The notes below the pieces were generated by a model. That model was not told the DNA's origin and ran no database searches. It saw only the letters and a list, made by a program, of their open reading frames with translations. This document shows positions 1 through 9,653 of a stretch of DNA of 64,000 bases, piece by piece; the stretch's first letter is position 1; every line of letters begins with the position of its first letter. The position numbers were made by a program, and so were the translations under genes. The stretch lies in the NCBI GenBank assembly GCA_005502925.1, contig SCPD01000011.1:124001-188000 (forward strand), read 5' to 3'. This stretch comes from Rhizobiales bacterium Y(2018). GTDB taxonomy: Bacteria > Pseudomonadota > Alphaproteobacteria > Rhizobiales > Aestuariivirgaceae.

Positions 1-501
1 GACCAGATCGCCTATCCGGGCCTCACCGCCAATTTCGATCTCGGCAAGACGGCCGCTCTGGCGCTGTCCATCCTCGACCTTCTCGAACATGGCGAGACCT
101 ATGCCGCCCAGGCCGTCGCCAATGCCAAGGCGCTGGGCGCCGCGCTCGCAGCCGAAGGAATCGCCACGCACCATGTGCAAGGCCGTGATGTCACCGAGAG
201 TCATCATCTCGCTTTGCCGGCGGCGCCTCATGGTGGCGGGCAGTCGGCCGCGAAACACCTGGCGCGCGCCAATATCCTGCTCTGCGGTATCGGACTGCCG
301 GTGGCGCCCGTCGCCGGTGATCTCAATGGCATCCGCGTCGGCACCCAGGAAGTGACCCGCTTCGGCATGAAGCAGGACGCCATGGCCGGGATCGCCCGGC
401 TGATGGCGCGGGTCATGGTCAAGGGTGAGGCGCCCGAACAAGTCCGCCCCGATGTCATCGCTTTCCGTCAGTCCTATCAGACCATGAGTTATGTGAGATG
501 A
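1..501 (+). CDS. Serine hydroxymethyltransferase-like PLP enzyme, C-terminal part only
   Basis: The frame is open from the first base, so the start lies upstream of the window; 166 codons are visible. The segment GIGLPVAPVAGDLNGIRVG followed by TQEVTRFGM matches the C-terminal domain of the SHMT family, where the Arg of the GIR-GT motif binds the substrate carboxylate. SHMT moves a one-carbon unit between serine and tetrahydrofolate. The sequence after GIRVGT differs from the usual PAVTTRGF-type ending, so this may be an SHMT-like paralogue rather than housekeeping GlyA. The PLP lysine is outside the window. Its TGA overlaps the next ATG by four bases (ATGA), implying translational coupling to the DsbA-like gene. 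Confidence 0.75.
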   Translation, partial: DQIAYPGLTANFDLGKTAALALSILDLLEHGETYAAQAVANAKALGAALAAEGIATHHVQGRDVTESHHLALPAAPHGGGQSAAKHLARANILLCGIGLPVAPVAGDLNGIRVGTQEVTRFGMKQDAMAGIARLMARVMVKGEAPEQVRPDVIAFRQSYQTMSYVR

Positions 502-1142
502 GCACACCCGTCATCATCGATGTCGTTTCAGATGTCGTCTGTCCCTGGTGTTATGTCGGCAAGCGGCGGCTCGAGGCCGCTCAGCGCCTGTTGCCCGACC
601 AGCAATTCGCGGTCTTCTGGCGGCCGTTCCAGCTCGATCCGACGATCCCCAAGGAAGGCCTGCCGCGCAAGACTTATCTCGAGCGCAAATTCGGCAATCT
701 CGAGCGCCTCACCCAGACTCACGCGCAGCTGGTCGAGATCGGCAAGGTGGAAGGCATTCCCTTCGCCTTCGACAAGATCACCCGCTCGCCCAACACGCTC
801 GACGCTCACCGACTGATCCGCTGGGCGCATGAAGCCGGCAAGCAGACCGAAATGGTCGAGCGCCTCTTCGCCCTCTATTTCACCGAGGGCGCCGACATCG
901 GCAATCACGAGGTCTTGATCAAGGCGGCGGTGGAGGTGGGCCTCGACGGCGCGCTCGTCACCCAGCTCCTCAATACTGGCGCCGACCTCGATCCCGTAAT
1001 CGCCGAGATCAACGGCGCCGGCAAAATGGGCATCAGCGGCGTACCGACCTTCATCTTCGCCAGCCGCTTCGCGATCTCCGGCGCCCATCCGGCCGAGACG
1101 ATCAAGAAGGCCATCGAGCAGACGGCCTTAACGGCAACTTAA
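498..1142 (+). CDS. DsbA-family thiol oxidoreductase (FrnE-like)
   Basis: A 214-residue protein with no signal peptide, so probably cytoplasmic. The thioredoxin-fold active site CPWC is at residues 15-18, right after the first beta strand, and a cis-proline loop (SGVPTFIF) is near residue 180; together they define the DsbA/FrnE/2-hydroxychromene-2-carboxylate isomerase group. The intact CxxC favours a thiol-disulfide role (FrnE type) over the isomerase branch, which usually has Ser in place of the first Cys. The helical insertion of about 100 residues between strand and cis-Pro has the usual family size. It overlaps the SHMT-like gene by four bases. The physiological substrate cannot be deduced. 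Confidence 0.8.
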   Translation: MSTPVIIDVVSDVVCPWCYVGKRRLEAAQRLLPDQQFAVFWRPFQLDPTIPKEGLPRKTYLERKFGNLERLTQTHAQLVEIGKVEGIPFAFDKITRSPNTLDAHRLIRWAHEAGKQTEMVERLFALYFTEGADIGNHEVLIKAAVEVGLDGALVTQLLNTGADLDPVIAEINGAGKMGISGVPTFIFASRFAISGAHPAETIKKAIEQTALTAT

Positions 1143-1188
1143 GAAACAAAGCGCAGCCTGACGACTGGGAAAGGGGAGTTTTTCAACC

Positions 1189-1299
1189 ATGTCGTCACTG
1201 ACCTTCCTATATGGGGCCGTCGCTGTAACGGTGATCGGCAATCTCGTTCTGCTGCGTTACTTCCTGACCCGGCCGGACGATACGATCATCGAGGATTAG
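1189..1299 (+). CDS. 36-residue single-span membrane peptide
   Basis: A short reading frame starting MSSLTFLYGAVAVTVIGN and ending PDDTIIED. A good ribosome-binding site (AAAGGGGAG, about 9 bases before the ATG) precedes it. Residues 5-26 are a continuous hydrophobic stretch, enough for one transmembrane helix, followed by a short polar acidic tail. I do not recognise the family and assign no function. It lies 46 bases after the DsbA-like gene on the same strand, and its stop codon abuts a palindromic repeat. Support is the ribosome-binding site plus the clean hydrophobic-then-charged design; conservation in relatives would decide. Confidence 0.5.
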   Translation: MSSLTFLYGAVAVTVIGNLVLLRYFLTRPDDTIIED

Positions 1300-1345
1300 A
1301 GCATCGGACCGAAAAGTGCGAAGCGGCTTTCGGATAATCCGATGC
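1300..1345. repeat. Intergenic palindrome of rhizobial type
   Basis: An imperfect inverted repeat opening with AGCATCGGACCGAAAAGTGC and closing with TTTCGGATAATCCGATGC. The arms GCATCGGA/TCCGATGC and CCGAAA/TTTCGG pair around a short centre. This resembles the short mobile palindromes found between genes in many Hyphomicrobiales genomes. It lies between the 36-residue peptide and the end of mfd, where it could also act as a transcription barrier. Only one copy of this exact type is evident in the window. Confidence 0.55.
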
Positions 1346-1358
1346 GCAAAACAAAGAA

Positions 1359-4300
1359 CTAAGCCGCGAGCTTGACCAGCTGGGTCATGATCTGACGCGA
1401 GCCCTTGAGGCGTTCCTCCGGTGTGTTCCAGCTGCGCATGATCACCAGCTTCATGTCCGCCGGGCGCAGTTTCGCCAGCGTGCCCTGCCCGGTGATCCAT
1501 TCGACGAGTTTCTTCGGATTGGCGAACTGATCGCCACGGAAGCCGATCACCGCCCCCTTGGGCCCGGCATCGACGCTCGCCACATTGGCCTTGCGGCACA
1601 GAAGCTTGATCGACACGACATCGAGCAGGTGCTTCACCTCTTCCGGGATACGCCCGAACCGATCATGCAGCTCGGCGCCAAAGGCGTCGAGATCGGTCTC
1701 CTCCTGGAGATCGGCGAGCCGGCGATAGAGACCTAAACGCAGTTGCAGATCCGGCACATAAGGCTCGGGGATGAGAACCGAGGTGCCGATATTGATCTGC
1801 GGTGACCAGGTGCCTTCGGCTTCGAGGGTATCTTCGCCGGTGCGCAATTTGGCCACCGCCTCTTCGAGCATCGTCTGATAGAGTTCGTAGCCCACTTCCT
1901 TGACATGGCCCGACTGTTCGTCGCCCAGCAGATTGCCGGCGCCGCGGATGTCGAGATCGTGGCTCGCCAGTGTGAAGCCGGCGCCCAGTGAATCGAGCGA
2001 CTGCAGCACCTTCAGGCGTTTCTCCGCCGCCGCCGTCAGCGTACGGTTGGCCTGCGTCGTGAGCAGCGCATAAGCGCGTTGCTTGGAGCGCCCGACGCGG
2101 CCGCGGATCTGATAGAGCTGGGCCAGGCCGAACATGTCGGCGCGATGCACGATCAGCGTGTTGGCGGTCGGAATGTCGAGGCCGGATTCGACAATGGTGG
2201 TCGAGAGCAGCACATCGAACTTGCGGTCGTAGAAGCCGCTCATGATGTCTTCGAGCTCGGTGGGCGCCATGCGGCCATGGGCGGTGCGGAATTTTATCTC
2301 CGGCACATGGTTGCGCAGGAAATCCGCCTGCTCCTCGAGATCGGAGACGCGCGGACAGACATAGAAGCTCTGGCCGCCGCGGAAATGCTCGCGCAGCAGG
2401 GACTCGCGGATGACGACGGGATCGAAGGGCGAGATATAGGTCCTGACCGCCAGACGATCGAGCGGCGGCGTGGTGATGAGTGAAAGCTCGCGCACGCCCG
2501 ACAGGGCGAGCTGCAAGGTGCGCGGGATCGGCGTCGCGGTCAGCGTCAGCACATGCACATTCGCGCGCAGCTCTTTGAGCCGTTCCTTGTGCTTGACGCC
2601 GAAATGCTGCTCCTCGTCGATGATGAGCAGCCCCAGGTCGCGGAACTTGACGCTGTCGGCCAAGAGCGCGTGGGTTCCGACCACGATGTCGATCTCGCCC
2701 TTGGCGAGCCCGTCCCTGACCGCCTCGATCTCCTTGCGCCCGACCAGGCGCGAAGCCTGGGCAAGCCGCAGCGGCAGACCCTGGAAGCGCTGCGAGAAGG
2801 TGGCGAAATGCTGGCGCGACAGAAGTGTCGTCGGCACCACCACCGCCACCTGCTTGCCGTTCATCGCCGCGACGAAGGCGGTGCGCAGCGCCACTTCCGT
2901 CTTGCCGAAGCCAACGTCGCCGCAGATGAGCCGGTCCATCGGACGGCCCTTCTGCAGGTCTTCCAACGTCGCCTCGATGGCGGCGAGCTGGTCTTCCGTC
3001 TCCTCATAGGGGAAGCGGGCACAGAACTCGTCATAGAGCCCGTCGGGCGGCGGTAGAACTTCACCGGGCTTCAGCTCACGCGCCGCCGCAGTCTTGATCA
3101 GGTTCTCGGCGATCTCACGGATGCGTTCCTTGAGCTTCGCCTTCTTGGCCTGCCAGGCGCCGCCGCCAAGACGGTCGAGCTGGGCGCCCTCCTCATCCGA
3201 GCCGTAGCGCGACAGGAGCTCGATATTCTCGACGGGCAGGAACAGCCGGTCATTGCCGGCATACATGATGAACAGGCAGTCATGCGGCGCGCCCTGCACC
3301 TCGATGGTCTTGAGGCCCTCGAAGCGGCCGAGACCGTGATCGACATGGACGACGAGATCGCCCGGCGCCAGCGCCGACAGCTCCGAAATGAAATCGGCGG
3401 CCTTCTTGGCCTTGCGGCCGCGCCTGACCAGGCGGTCGCCCAATATGTCCTGCTCGGAGAGGATCGCGACATCACTCGTCTCGAAGCCGGCCTCGAGCCC
3501 GAGCACGATGATGCTGACGATATCCTTGGGCCGCTTCTTGACCCCGGCCCAGTCCGCCGCTTGCGCCAACGGCGATACGTCGTGATCGCGCAGGATGGTT
3601 TCGAGGCGCTCGGCCGAGCCTTCCGACCAGGTGGCGATGACGACCTGCTTGCCGGCGGTCCGGAGCGCATTGGCGTGCCCGCGCACCGCCTCATAGACAT
3701 TGGCGCCGGCCTCGGCGCGCTCGGCGGCGAAGCTCCGCCCCTGCTTGCCGCCCATCGACAGAACCGGCGCATTGGCGCTTTCCGGCGTCTCGAACGGCGT
3801 GAAGGCGAGCACGGATCGGTCGGCGAGAAGCTCGGTCCATTGCTGTTGCGTGAGATAGAGCGCGTCCGGCTTCATCGGCTTGTAGGGCGCCGCGCCGAAG
3901 GTCTCCTGGGTCAGGGCTTCGCGCCGTGCATCGTAGAATTCGGCGATCTGGTCGAGCCTCGCGGTGATCGCCTCGTCGGCCGAATGATCGAGCGAGACGG
4001 CGCCGTCGCGCGCATGATCGAAGATCGTTTCCAGCCGCTCATGGAAGAGCGGCAGCCAGTGCTCCATGCCCTGGTAGCGCCGGCCACTGGTCACCGATTC
4101 ATAAAGCGGGTCGTTGATGTCGAGCCCGCCAAAGGCCGCCGCATAAGAGGTGCGGAAACGGCCGATCGATTCGGGGGTGAGCAGCACCTCGCTCGCCGGA
4201 TGCAGCACCAGCGAGCGCAGCGTGCCGGTGGAGCGCTGCGACTGCGGATCGAAACGGCGCACCGATTCGAGCGCATCGCCGAAGAAGTCGAGCCGGACCG

Positions 4301-4847
4301 GCCCCTCGGCACCCGGCGGATAGATGTCGATGATGCCGCCGCGGACGGCGAAGTCGCCGGCATCGACCACGGTCCCGGTGCGCGAATAGCCGTTGTGCTG
4401 CAGGAAGAGCTGCAGCTTCTCGGTATCGACATACTGGCCGGGCGCGGCGGAGAAGGTCGTCTCGGCGATCACGCGGCCCTCCGGCAGGCGCTGCAGTACC
4501 GCATTGACGCTGGTGAGCAGGATGCGCGGCGCCTTGGTGGGAACGGCCAGCGCCGCCAGCGCCGCGAGCCGGCGCGCCACGATATTCGCGGCCGGCGACA
4601 CGCGGTCGTATGGCAGGCAGTCCCAGGCCGGGAAGGCGATCACGTCGACATCGGGCGCGAAGAACGCCAAAGCCTCGGCGAGGCTCGCCATGCGCTGATC
4701 GTCGAGCGCCACATGGACGAGCGGCTTGCCCTTGAGGAGCCGTGCCGCCTCGGCGGCCGCCATCGCGTCGAGGCCTTCGAGGACTCCCGATAAGATGGTG
4801 CGCCCGGACATAGCCAGGCGTTCGGTGAGGCGTTTGCTGTCGATCAT
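1359..4847 (-). CDS. mfd: Transcription-repair coupling factor Mfd
   Basis: An 1162-residue protein of normal Mfd length. Mfd is an ATP-driven translocase that removes RNA polymerase stalled at DNA lesions and recruits UvrA for nucleotide excision repair. The N-terminal UvrB-like module (residues about 1-350) is followed by the RNA-polymerase-interacting domain and the RecG-like motor, with Walker A GDVGFGKT near residue 642 and DEEQHFG near 745. The start chosen is the ATG at 4847 (MIDSKRLTERL), which overlaps the sdhE stop by four bases. The frame stays open upstream to 5624, but that part crosses sdhE and is not Mfd-like. The product cooperates with UvrA, also encoded in this window. Confidence 0.97.
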   Translation of the reverse strand: MIDSKRLTERLAMSGRTILSGVLEGLDAMAAAEAARLLKGKPLVHVALDDQRMASLAEALAFFAPDVDVIAFPAWDCLPYDRVSPAANIVARRLAALAALAVPTKAPRILLTSVNAVLQRLPEGRVIAETTFSAAPGQYVDTEKLQLFLQHNGYSRTGTVVDAGDFAVRGGIIDIYPPGAEGPVRLDFFGDALESVRRFDPQSQRSTGTLRSLVLHPASEVLLTPESIGRFRTSYAAAFGGLDINDPLYESVTSGRRYQGMEHWLPLFHERLETIFDHARDGAVSLDHSADEAITARLDQIAEFYDARREALTQETFGAAPYKPMKPDALYLTQQQWTELLADRSVLAFTPFETPESANAPVLSMGGKQGRSFAAERAEAGANVYEAVRGHANALRTAGKQVVIATWSEGSAERLETILRDHDVSPLAQAADWAGVKKRPKDIVSIIVLGLEAGFETSDVAILSEQDILGDRLVRRGRKAKKAADFISELSALAPGDLVVHVDHGLGRFEGLKTIEVQGAPHDCLFIMYAGNDRLFLPVENIELLSRYGSDEEGAQLDRLGGGAWQAKKAKLKERIREIAENLIKTAAARELKPGEVLPPPDGLYDEFCARFPYEETEDQLAAIEATLEDLQKGRPMDRLICGDVGFGKTEVALRTAFVAAMNGKQVAVVVPTTLLSRQHFATFSQRFQGLPLRLAQASRLVGRKEIEAVRDGLAKGEIDIVVGTHALLADSVKFRDLGLLIIDEEQHFGVKHKERLKELRANVHVLTLTATPIPRTLQLALSGVRELSLITTPPLDRLAVRTYISPFDPVVIRESLLREHFRGGQSFYVCPRVSDLEEQADFLRNHVPEIKFRTAHGRMAPTELEDIMSGFYDRKFDVLLSTTIVESGLDIPTANTLIVHRADMFGLAQLYQIRGRVGRSKQRAYALLTTQANRTLTAAAEKRLKVLQSLDSLGAGFTLASHDLDIRGAGNLLGDEQSGHVKEVGYELYQTMLEEAVAKLRTGEDTLEAEGTWSPQINIGTSVLIPEPYVPDLQLRLGLYRRLADLQEETDLDAFGAELHDRFGRIPEEVKHLLDVVSIKLLCRKANVASVDAGPKGAVIGFRGDQFANPKKLVEWITGQGTLAKLRPADMKLVIMRSWNTPEERLKGSRQIMTQLVKLAA

Positions 4848-5110
4848 GGTCGGTAGGTCAGTAGCGCCTTGAGGGTCGGCGTCGCATGCGGCGGCGGAAC
4901 CGGTACTTCGCCCAGGAGCCAGCTCATCAATTCCGGGTCCGGCAGGTCGATGAGGGTTTCGAGCTCGTCGAGCTCGGCGGCGCTGAAGCTGTCGAGACGG
5001 GAGCGCACGAAGCCACCCAATAGCATGTCCAGCTCGCGCGTGCCGCGATGGCTGGCGCGCCAGAGGAGCCGCTTGCGGCGGGTCTCGGTTGTCTCCTGAA
5101 GGGTGGTCAT
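4844..5110 (-). CDS. sdhE: FAD assembly factor SdhE
   Basis: An 88-residue protein of the SdhE/YgfY (Sdh5) family, which promotes covalent attachment of FAD to the succinate dehydrogenase flavoprotein. The signature RRKRLLWRASHRGTRELD contains the conserved RGxxE motif, and the all-helical acidic remainder (ELDELETLIDLPDPELMSWL) is typical. It is the first gene of a leftward pair with mfd (ATGA overlap) and is divergent from recG, with 76 bases between starts that must hold both promoters. The recG-sdhE-mfd arrangement is a common alphaproteobacterial one. Confidence 0.92.
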   Translation of the reverse strand: MTTLQETTETRRKRLLWRASHRGTRELDMLLGGFVRSRLDSFSAAELDELETLIDLPDPELMSWLLGEVPVPPPHATPTLKALLTYRP

Positions 5111-5186
5111 GGGTCGCCCTGCTTAGCGGCTGGGCGGGCCTAGCGCAATGACTTGCGCGAAGGCCTCCTAATCGTGAAATTGGGGC

Positions 5187-7298
5187 ATGCGTCCGCCTCG
5201 CCTCAATCCCCTGTTCGCCAGCGCCACCAGCCTCAAAGGCATCGGGCCCAAGCTCGACAAGGTGCTCGCCAAATTGCTGCGCCCTGCCGCACCGGCAAAT
5301 TCGCCGGCGCGCATCGTCGATCTCCTGTTCCATCTGCCCTCCGGCCTGATCGACCGGCGCGAAAGGCCGAAGCTCGACGCTCTGCCCGAAAAGGGCATTG
5401 TCACGGTCGAGGTGACGGTCGGCAAGCATCGCTCGCCGCCGCCGCATCTGAAGCGCCTGCCCTACCGGGTCGACTGTTTCGACGACACCGGCACGCTGAC
5501 CTTGGTGTTCTTCCACGCTTTCGCCGATCACCTGCAGCGGCTCCTGCCGCCGGGCGAGACGCGTTTCGTCTCGGGCGCCGTCGACTGGTTCCAGGGCTTG
5601 CCGCAGATCGCCCATCCCGATCACGTCGTCACGGCCGATGAATTCGCCAAGATGCCGCTGATCGAGCCGGTCTATCCGATGACCGCCGGGTTATCGCCCA
5701 AGATTCTCGGCCGGGCGATGCGGGCGGGCCTCGAGCAGTTGCCTGAGCTTCCCGAATGGCAGGACCTTGCCTGGCTGCGCAAGAATGACTGGCCCGACTT
5801 CGCCTCGTCCTTGCGCAAGCTGCATCAGCCTGAGACGCATGAGGATCTCTCGCTCACCAGACCGGAGCATATGCGGCTCGCCTATGACGAGCTTCTCGCC
5901 AATCAGCTCGCTTTGTCGCTGGTGCGCAAGCATATGAAGCGCAAGGCCGGTCGGCAGCTTCCCGGTACCGGCGATATCCGCGCCCGCATCGTGGCGGCGC
6001 TGCCCTATTCGCTCACCGCCTCGCAGCAGTCCTCGCTCGCCGAGATCCTGCGCGACATGGCGGCGCCCGAACGCATGCTGCGCCTGCTGCAGGGCGATGT
6101 CGGCTCCGGCAAGACGGTGGTGGCGGTGCTGGCGCTGGCGGCGGCGATCGAGTCCGGCACGCAGGGCGCCCTCATGGTGCCGACCGAAATCCTGGCGCGC
6201 CAGCATTTCGCGACACTGACGCCGCTCTGCGAACGTGCCGGCTTGCGCCTTGCTCTTCTCACCGGCCGCGAGAAAGGCCGCACCCGCGACGACCTTTTGG
6301 CGGCGCTCGCCGCGGGCGAGATCGATATTCTCGTCGGCACCCACGCTCTGTTCCAGGACGATGTCGCCTTCCATGATTTGGGCCTCGTCGTCATCGACGA
6401 ACAGCATCGCTTCGGCGTGCATCAGCGCCTGGCGCTGCAGGCCAAGGCGCAGGACGCCGACCTGCTGGTGATGACCGCGACGCCGATCCCGCGCACTTTG
6501 GCGCTCACCGTCTATGGCGACATGGACGTGTCGAAGCTCACCGAGAAACCGGCCGGGCGCCAGCCGGTCGACACGCGCGTCATGCCGTCCGAGCGCATGG
6601 ACGAAGTCATCGATGGCCTGCGCCGGCTCCTCGCCAGCAATGGCCGCGCTTATTGGATCTGCCCGCTGGTCGAGGAAAGCGAGCTCGTCGACCTCGCCGC
6701 CGCCGAGGACCGCGCCAAGGCGCTGGCCGAGATGTTTCCGGGCCGCACCGGCCTCGTCCATGGCCGCATGAAGGCAGCCGAGAAGGACGCCGCCATGGCA
6801 CGCTTCAAATCAGGCGAGATCGGGCTTCTGATTTCCACCACGGTGGTCGAGGTCGGCGTCGACGTGCCGGAAGCAACCGTGATGGTCATCGAAAATGCCG
6901 AGCGCTTCGGCCTGGCTCAGTTGCATCAATTGCGCGGCCGCGTCGGGCGCGGCGCCGGCAAATCGACCTGCCTGTTGCTCTATCAGGGCAAGCTCGGCGA
7001 GACCGCCAAGGCCCGCCTCACCATCATGCGCGAAACCGAAGACGGCTTCCGCATCGCCGAGGAGGATCTGCGTCTGCGTGGCGCCGGCGAGATGCTGGGC
7101 ACCCGCCAGGCCGGACTTCCGGTGTTCAAGCTCGCCGACATCGTCGAGCACGCCGACCTGCTCGCCGCCGCCCGCGACGATGCCGGCCTCATATTGGCGC
7201 GTGATCCCAATCTGGCGACCCCGCGCGGCGAAGCTTTGCGATCTCTGCTTTATCTTTTCGAGCGCGACGATGCGGTGCGGCTGATTTCCGCCGGCTGA
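5187..7298 (+). CDS. recG: ATP-dependent DNA helicase RecG
   Basis: A 703-residue branch-migrating helicase acting on stalled replication forks and Holliday junctions. The N-terminal wedge/OB domain begins with [18 protein letters not shown]. Walker A GDVGSGKT is near residue 303, DEQHRFG near 403, TATPIPRTL shortly after, and the C-terminal helicase half contains HGRMK and QLRGRVGR. Length and motif order match RecG. The ATG at 5187 ([10 protein letters not shown]) is the natural start. The stop lies only 2 bases from the end of the convergent DUF502 gene, so no separate terminator fits between them. Confidence 0.96.
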   Translation: MRPPRLNPLFASATSLKGIGPKLDKVLAKLLRPAAPANSPARIVDLLFHLPSGLIDRRERPKLDALPEKGIVTVEVTVGKHRSPPPHLKRLPYRVDCFDDTGTLTLVFFHAFADHLQRLLPPGETRFVSGAVDWFQGLPQIAHPDHVVTADEFAKMPLIEPVYPMTAGLSPKILGRAMRAGLEQLPELPEWQDLAWLRKNDWPDFASSLRKLHQPETHEDLSLTRPEHMRLAYDELLANQLALSLVRKHMKRKAGRQLPGTGDIRARIVAALPYSLTASQQSSLAEILRDMAAPERMLRLLQGDVGSGKTVVAVLALAAAIESGTQGALMVPTEILARQHFATLTPLCERAGLRLALLTGREKGRTRDDLLAALAAGEIDILVGTHALFQDDVAFHDLGLVVIDEQHRFGVHQRLALQAKAQDADLLVMTATPIPRTLALTVYGDMDVSKLTEKPAGRQPVDTRVMPSERMDEVIDGLRRLLASNGRAYWICPLVEESELVDLAAAEDRAKALAEMFPGRTGLVHGRMKAAEKDAAMARFKSGEIGLLISTTVVEVGVDVPEATVMVIENAERFGLAQLHQLRGRVGRGAGKSTCLLLYQGKLGETAKARLTIMRETEDGFRIAEEDLRLRGAGEMLGTRQAGLPVFKLADIVEHADLLAAARDDAGLILARDPNLATPRGEALRSLLYLFERDDAVRLISAG

Positions 7299-7300
7299 GA

Positions 7301-8071
7301 CTAGGCCTCTGTCCCGGTCTTCTTCTCCGGCATCTGCAGGAGGCGCTGCGCCATGTCCTGGTTGATATTGGCGGAGACGGTGCGCACCTGCTCGCTGCCT
7401 TCCGGAAAGACGAGGCCCATCGAAATCACCATCTTGGCGGCGTCCTCGACCGGCATGTCGATGATGCGCACGTCGCTCACATCGACGAAATAGACATAGC
7501 CGGAGGTCGGGTTGGGCGTGGTCGAGATATAGACGGCATACATCTGGCGGCCGGGCTCGAGCCCGATCTGTCCGCCATCGACCTCGCGCGAGACGAAGAC
7601 CAGCGAATAGATGCCTTTGCGCGGCCATTCGATGAGGCCGACATTGCGGAAGCTGGCGCCCGACTGCGAGAACAGCGTCTCGAAAATCTGCTTGGTGCCC
7701 TTATAGACCGAGCGCACCACCGGCGTGCGGTTGAGGAGCCGGTCCCAGAAGGCGAGGATCGTGCGGCCGACGAGATTGGCGGCGAGCGCCCCGATGAGTG
7801 TGATGCCTAGCAGCGCGAAGATGAGGCCGATGCCAGGAATGCGGAACGGCAGGTAATGGCCGGGATCGAGCACGACCGGGATGAGCGGCCGGAGCCACGC
7901 ATCGAACAAGGTTACGAACCAGTAAGATGCCCAAAGCGTGATGGCGATCGGCGCCGTGACCACGATGCCGGTCAGAAAATACGTCCTGAGTTTCCCGGCG
8001 AAGGAACTTGACGCTACCGGCTTCGGTTCATCGGGGATGTTATGGGACGAGGACATTCCCCTTTTGTGCAT
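7301..8071 (-). CDS. DUF502 family membrane protein
   Basis: A 256-residue inner-membrane protein of the DUF502 family. Two transmembrane helices are visible: residues about 29-52 (TGIVVTAPIAITLWASYW region) and about 76-98 (LIFALLGITLIGALAANLVG). They are followed by a soluble domain containing the family's P-T-(P/S)-G segment (TTPNPTSGYVYFV). The biochemical role of DUF502 proteins is not established. The start at 8071 is the longest; Met-6 (MSSSHN) is an alternative with a purine-rich stretch right before it. In relatives the gene commonly sits beside recG, as here. Confidence 0.85.
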   Translation of the reverse strand: MHKRGMSSSHNIPDEPKPVASSSFAGKLRTYFLTGIVVTAPIAITLWASYWFVTLFDAWLRPLIPVVLDPGHYLPFRIPGIGLIFALLGITLIGALAANLVGRTILAFWDRLLNRTPVVRSVYKGTKQIFETLFSQSGASFRNVGLIEWPRKGIYSLVFVSREVDGGQIGLEPGRQMYAVYISTTPNPTSGYVYFVDVSDVRIIDMPVEDAAKMVISMGLVFPEGSEQVRTVSANINQDMAQRLLQMPEKKTGTEA

Positions 8072-8128
8072 GACCCCAGGGTCTTGCGCAAGCAGGGACC
8101 GTCCTCACCTTAAAAGATCACGGAAGCG

Positions 8129-9523
8129 TTATGAGTCGATCTTGCTGACGAAGCAGGAGACGCCGCGCGACTTGAGCTTGCCGCAGGCCGACTGGGCGTC
8201 CGACTGGGAGTCGAAGCCGCCGAGCCTGAGGCGATAATAGACGCCCTTTTTGCCGAGATCGGCACGCACCACGACGGGCTTCATGGCGTTGAGCGTCTTG
8301 TGGCGGGCCTTGAGCTTGTCCCAGGTTCCCCAGGCGAGCTTCTCGTCACGCGCCGACGACAGCTGGACCGACCAGCCGGTGAGCTGGACATCGCTGTTCT
8401 GCGCCGCGGGCTCGGCTTCCGCCTGCTCTTCGGTGGTGGATGCCGTGTCGGCCGCGGGTTCGGGCAATGCCTCGACCGCGACGATCTGTTCGACCGGCTT
8501 GGATTCGACCGGTTTCGTTTCGACCACCTTCTTCGCCGGCTTCGCTTCATTCGGCTGCGGAATGGCGTCGGCCTGGATCGTATAACCGGAATTCACGGGC
8601 TCGGCATCCTGCGTCGGCTCGGCGGACGCAATTTGCGGGCCGTCCTCGGGCGGAATGCGGTCGGAGATTTCCTTTACCGGCTTGACCGGAACCGCCTTGA
8701 CCATCTGCACCGGCAGGTCGCCGACGAGCTGCATCGGCGGCTTGACGGCGTCGGGCAGCGTATCTTTGCGCACGACCTGCTCGGGCGACGTCGTGATCGA
8801 CGCGGTGATCAGGCCGGCGTCGGGCTGGACGGCCGCATCGGCGACCGCCGGCAGAGCGCCCAGGGCGGCGAGCTTGGTGCGCGCCGGCTCGAAATTCGGA
8901 TTGGTGGCGACCGCCTTGTTGAGCGCCGCCTGCGCTTCCGGCATGCGGTGCAGCTGTTCAAAGGCAAGACCCTCGCCGTAATAGACGAGATGCGGCTGCG
9001 GATGCTTGAAGCGCAGCGCCTTTTCGTAATCGCTCAGTGCAAAGAGGAGTTGGCCGCTCTCGCGCAGCACATTGCCGCGCAGATAATAGGCATGCGAGAA
9101 TTCCGGATCGAGGAACAGAGCACTGGTGAAATCCTCGATGGCGAGCACCGGATGCTTGAGCTTCTGCTGCGACAGCCCGCGATTGTAGAGTGCGGTAGCG
9201 CGCAATCTGCCGCTCATCGCATCCACTCGGAGGGCTGCGGTATAATCGTCGACCGCGCGGGAATGGTCACCCGCCTGCTGATAGGCGTAGCCCCGGTTGA
9301 TCAGCGCGTTGGCCAGTTGCTCAGGACCAAGATCGCGGGCTTCGATCGCCGCCGAATAACCGGCGATCGCCGTCTGCGTATCTCCGGCCTGGAGCGCCGC
9401 GCGCGCCGCCGCCGAAAGATTGGTGGATGAATTCTGGTTCGTGGCAATTGTGCCGCCCACCGCCGCAGGCGCGGCAAGAAGAATGGCACATACACTCACA
9501 AGCAATACTGACCGGACTCTCAT
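8129..9523 (-). CDS. Exported TPR and SPOR-domain protein
   Basis: A 464-residue exported protein. The signal peptide covers residues 1-24 (SVLLVSVCAILLAAPAAVGG core). Tetratricopeptide repeats run from about 45 to 235 (for example ALINRGYAYQQAGDHSRAVD and ATALYNRGLSQQKLKHPVLA). A Pro/Glu/Ala-rich low-complexity linker covers about 236-380, and a C-terminal SPOR domain follows (WSVQLSSARDEKLAWGTWDK ... YYRLRLGGF). SPOR domains bind denuded septal peptidoglycan, so a periplasmic role at the division site is likely. It is a single gene downstream of glmS with a 130-base gap. Partners are unknown. Confidence 0.85.
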   Translation of the reverse strand: MRVRSVLLVSVCAILLAAPAAVGGTIATNQNSSTNLSAAARAALQAGDTQTAIAGYSAAIEARDLGPEQLANALINRGYAYQQAGDHSRAVDDYTAALRVDAMSGRLRATALYNRGLSQQKLKHPVLAIEDFTSALFLDPEFSHAYYLRGNVLRESGQLLFALSDYEKALRFKHPQPHLVYYGEGLAFEQLHRMPEAQAALNKAVATNPNFEPARTKLAALGALPAVADAAVQPDAGLITASITTSPEQVVRKDTLPDAVKPPMQLVGDLPVQMVKAVPVKPVKEISDRIPPEDGPQIASAEPTQDAEPVNSGYTIQADAIPQPNEAKPAKKVVETKPVESKPVEQIVAVEALPEPAADTASTTEEQAEAEPAAQNSDVQLTGWSVQLSSARDEKLAWGTWDKLKARHKTLNAMKPVVVRADLGKKGVYYRLRLGGFDSQSDAQSACGKLKSRGVSCFVSKIDS

Positions 9524-9653
9524 GGGGACTGAGAGTGGCTGATTAAGGTTAAAGCTTAGCTAAAAGATGCCCGCTCGGAAGTAGCCGCTTCGAGCCTGTT
9601 AACATTAAGCTTTCGGTCATAATTATCGCCTCGGGACGACGGCGGCCGCATGC

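Noticed and set aside
3282-4793. Plus-strand open frame of about 500 codons opposite mfd
   Set aside because: Low-complexity Arg/Gly-rich translation typical of antisense frames; mfd is certain.
4848-5624. Upstream extension of the mfd frame (to 1421 codons)
   Set aside because: It runs antisense to recG and out of frame across sdhE, and the residues are not Mfd-like; the ATG at 4847 with ATGA overlap is the natural start.
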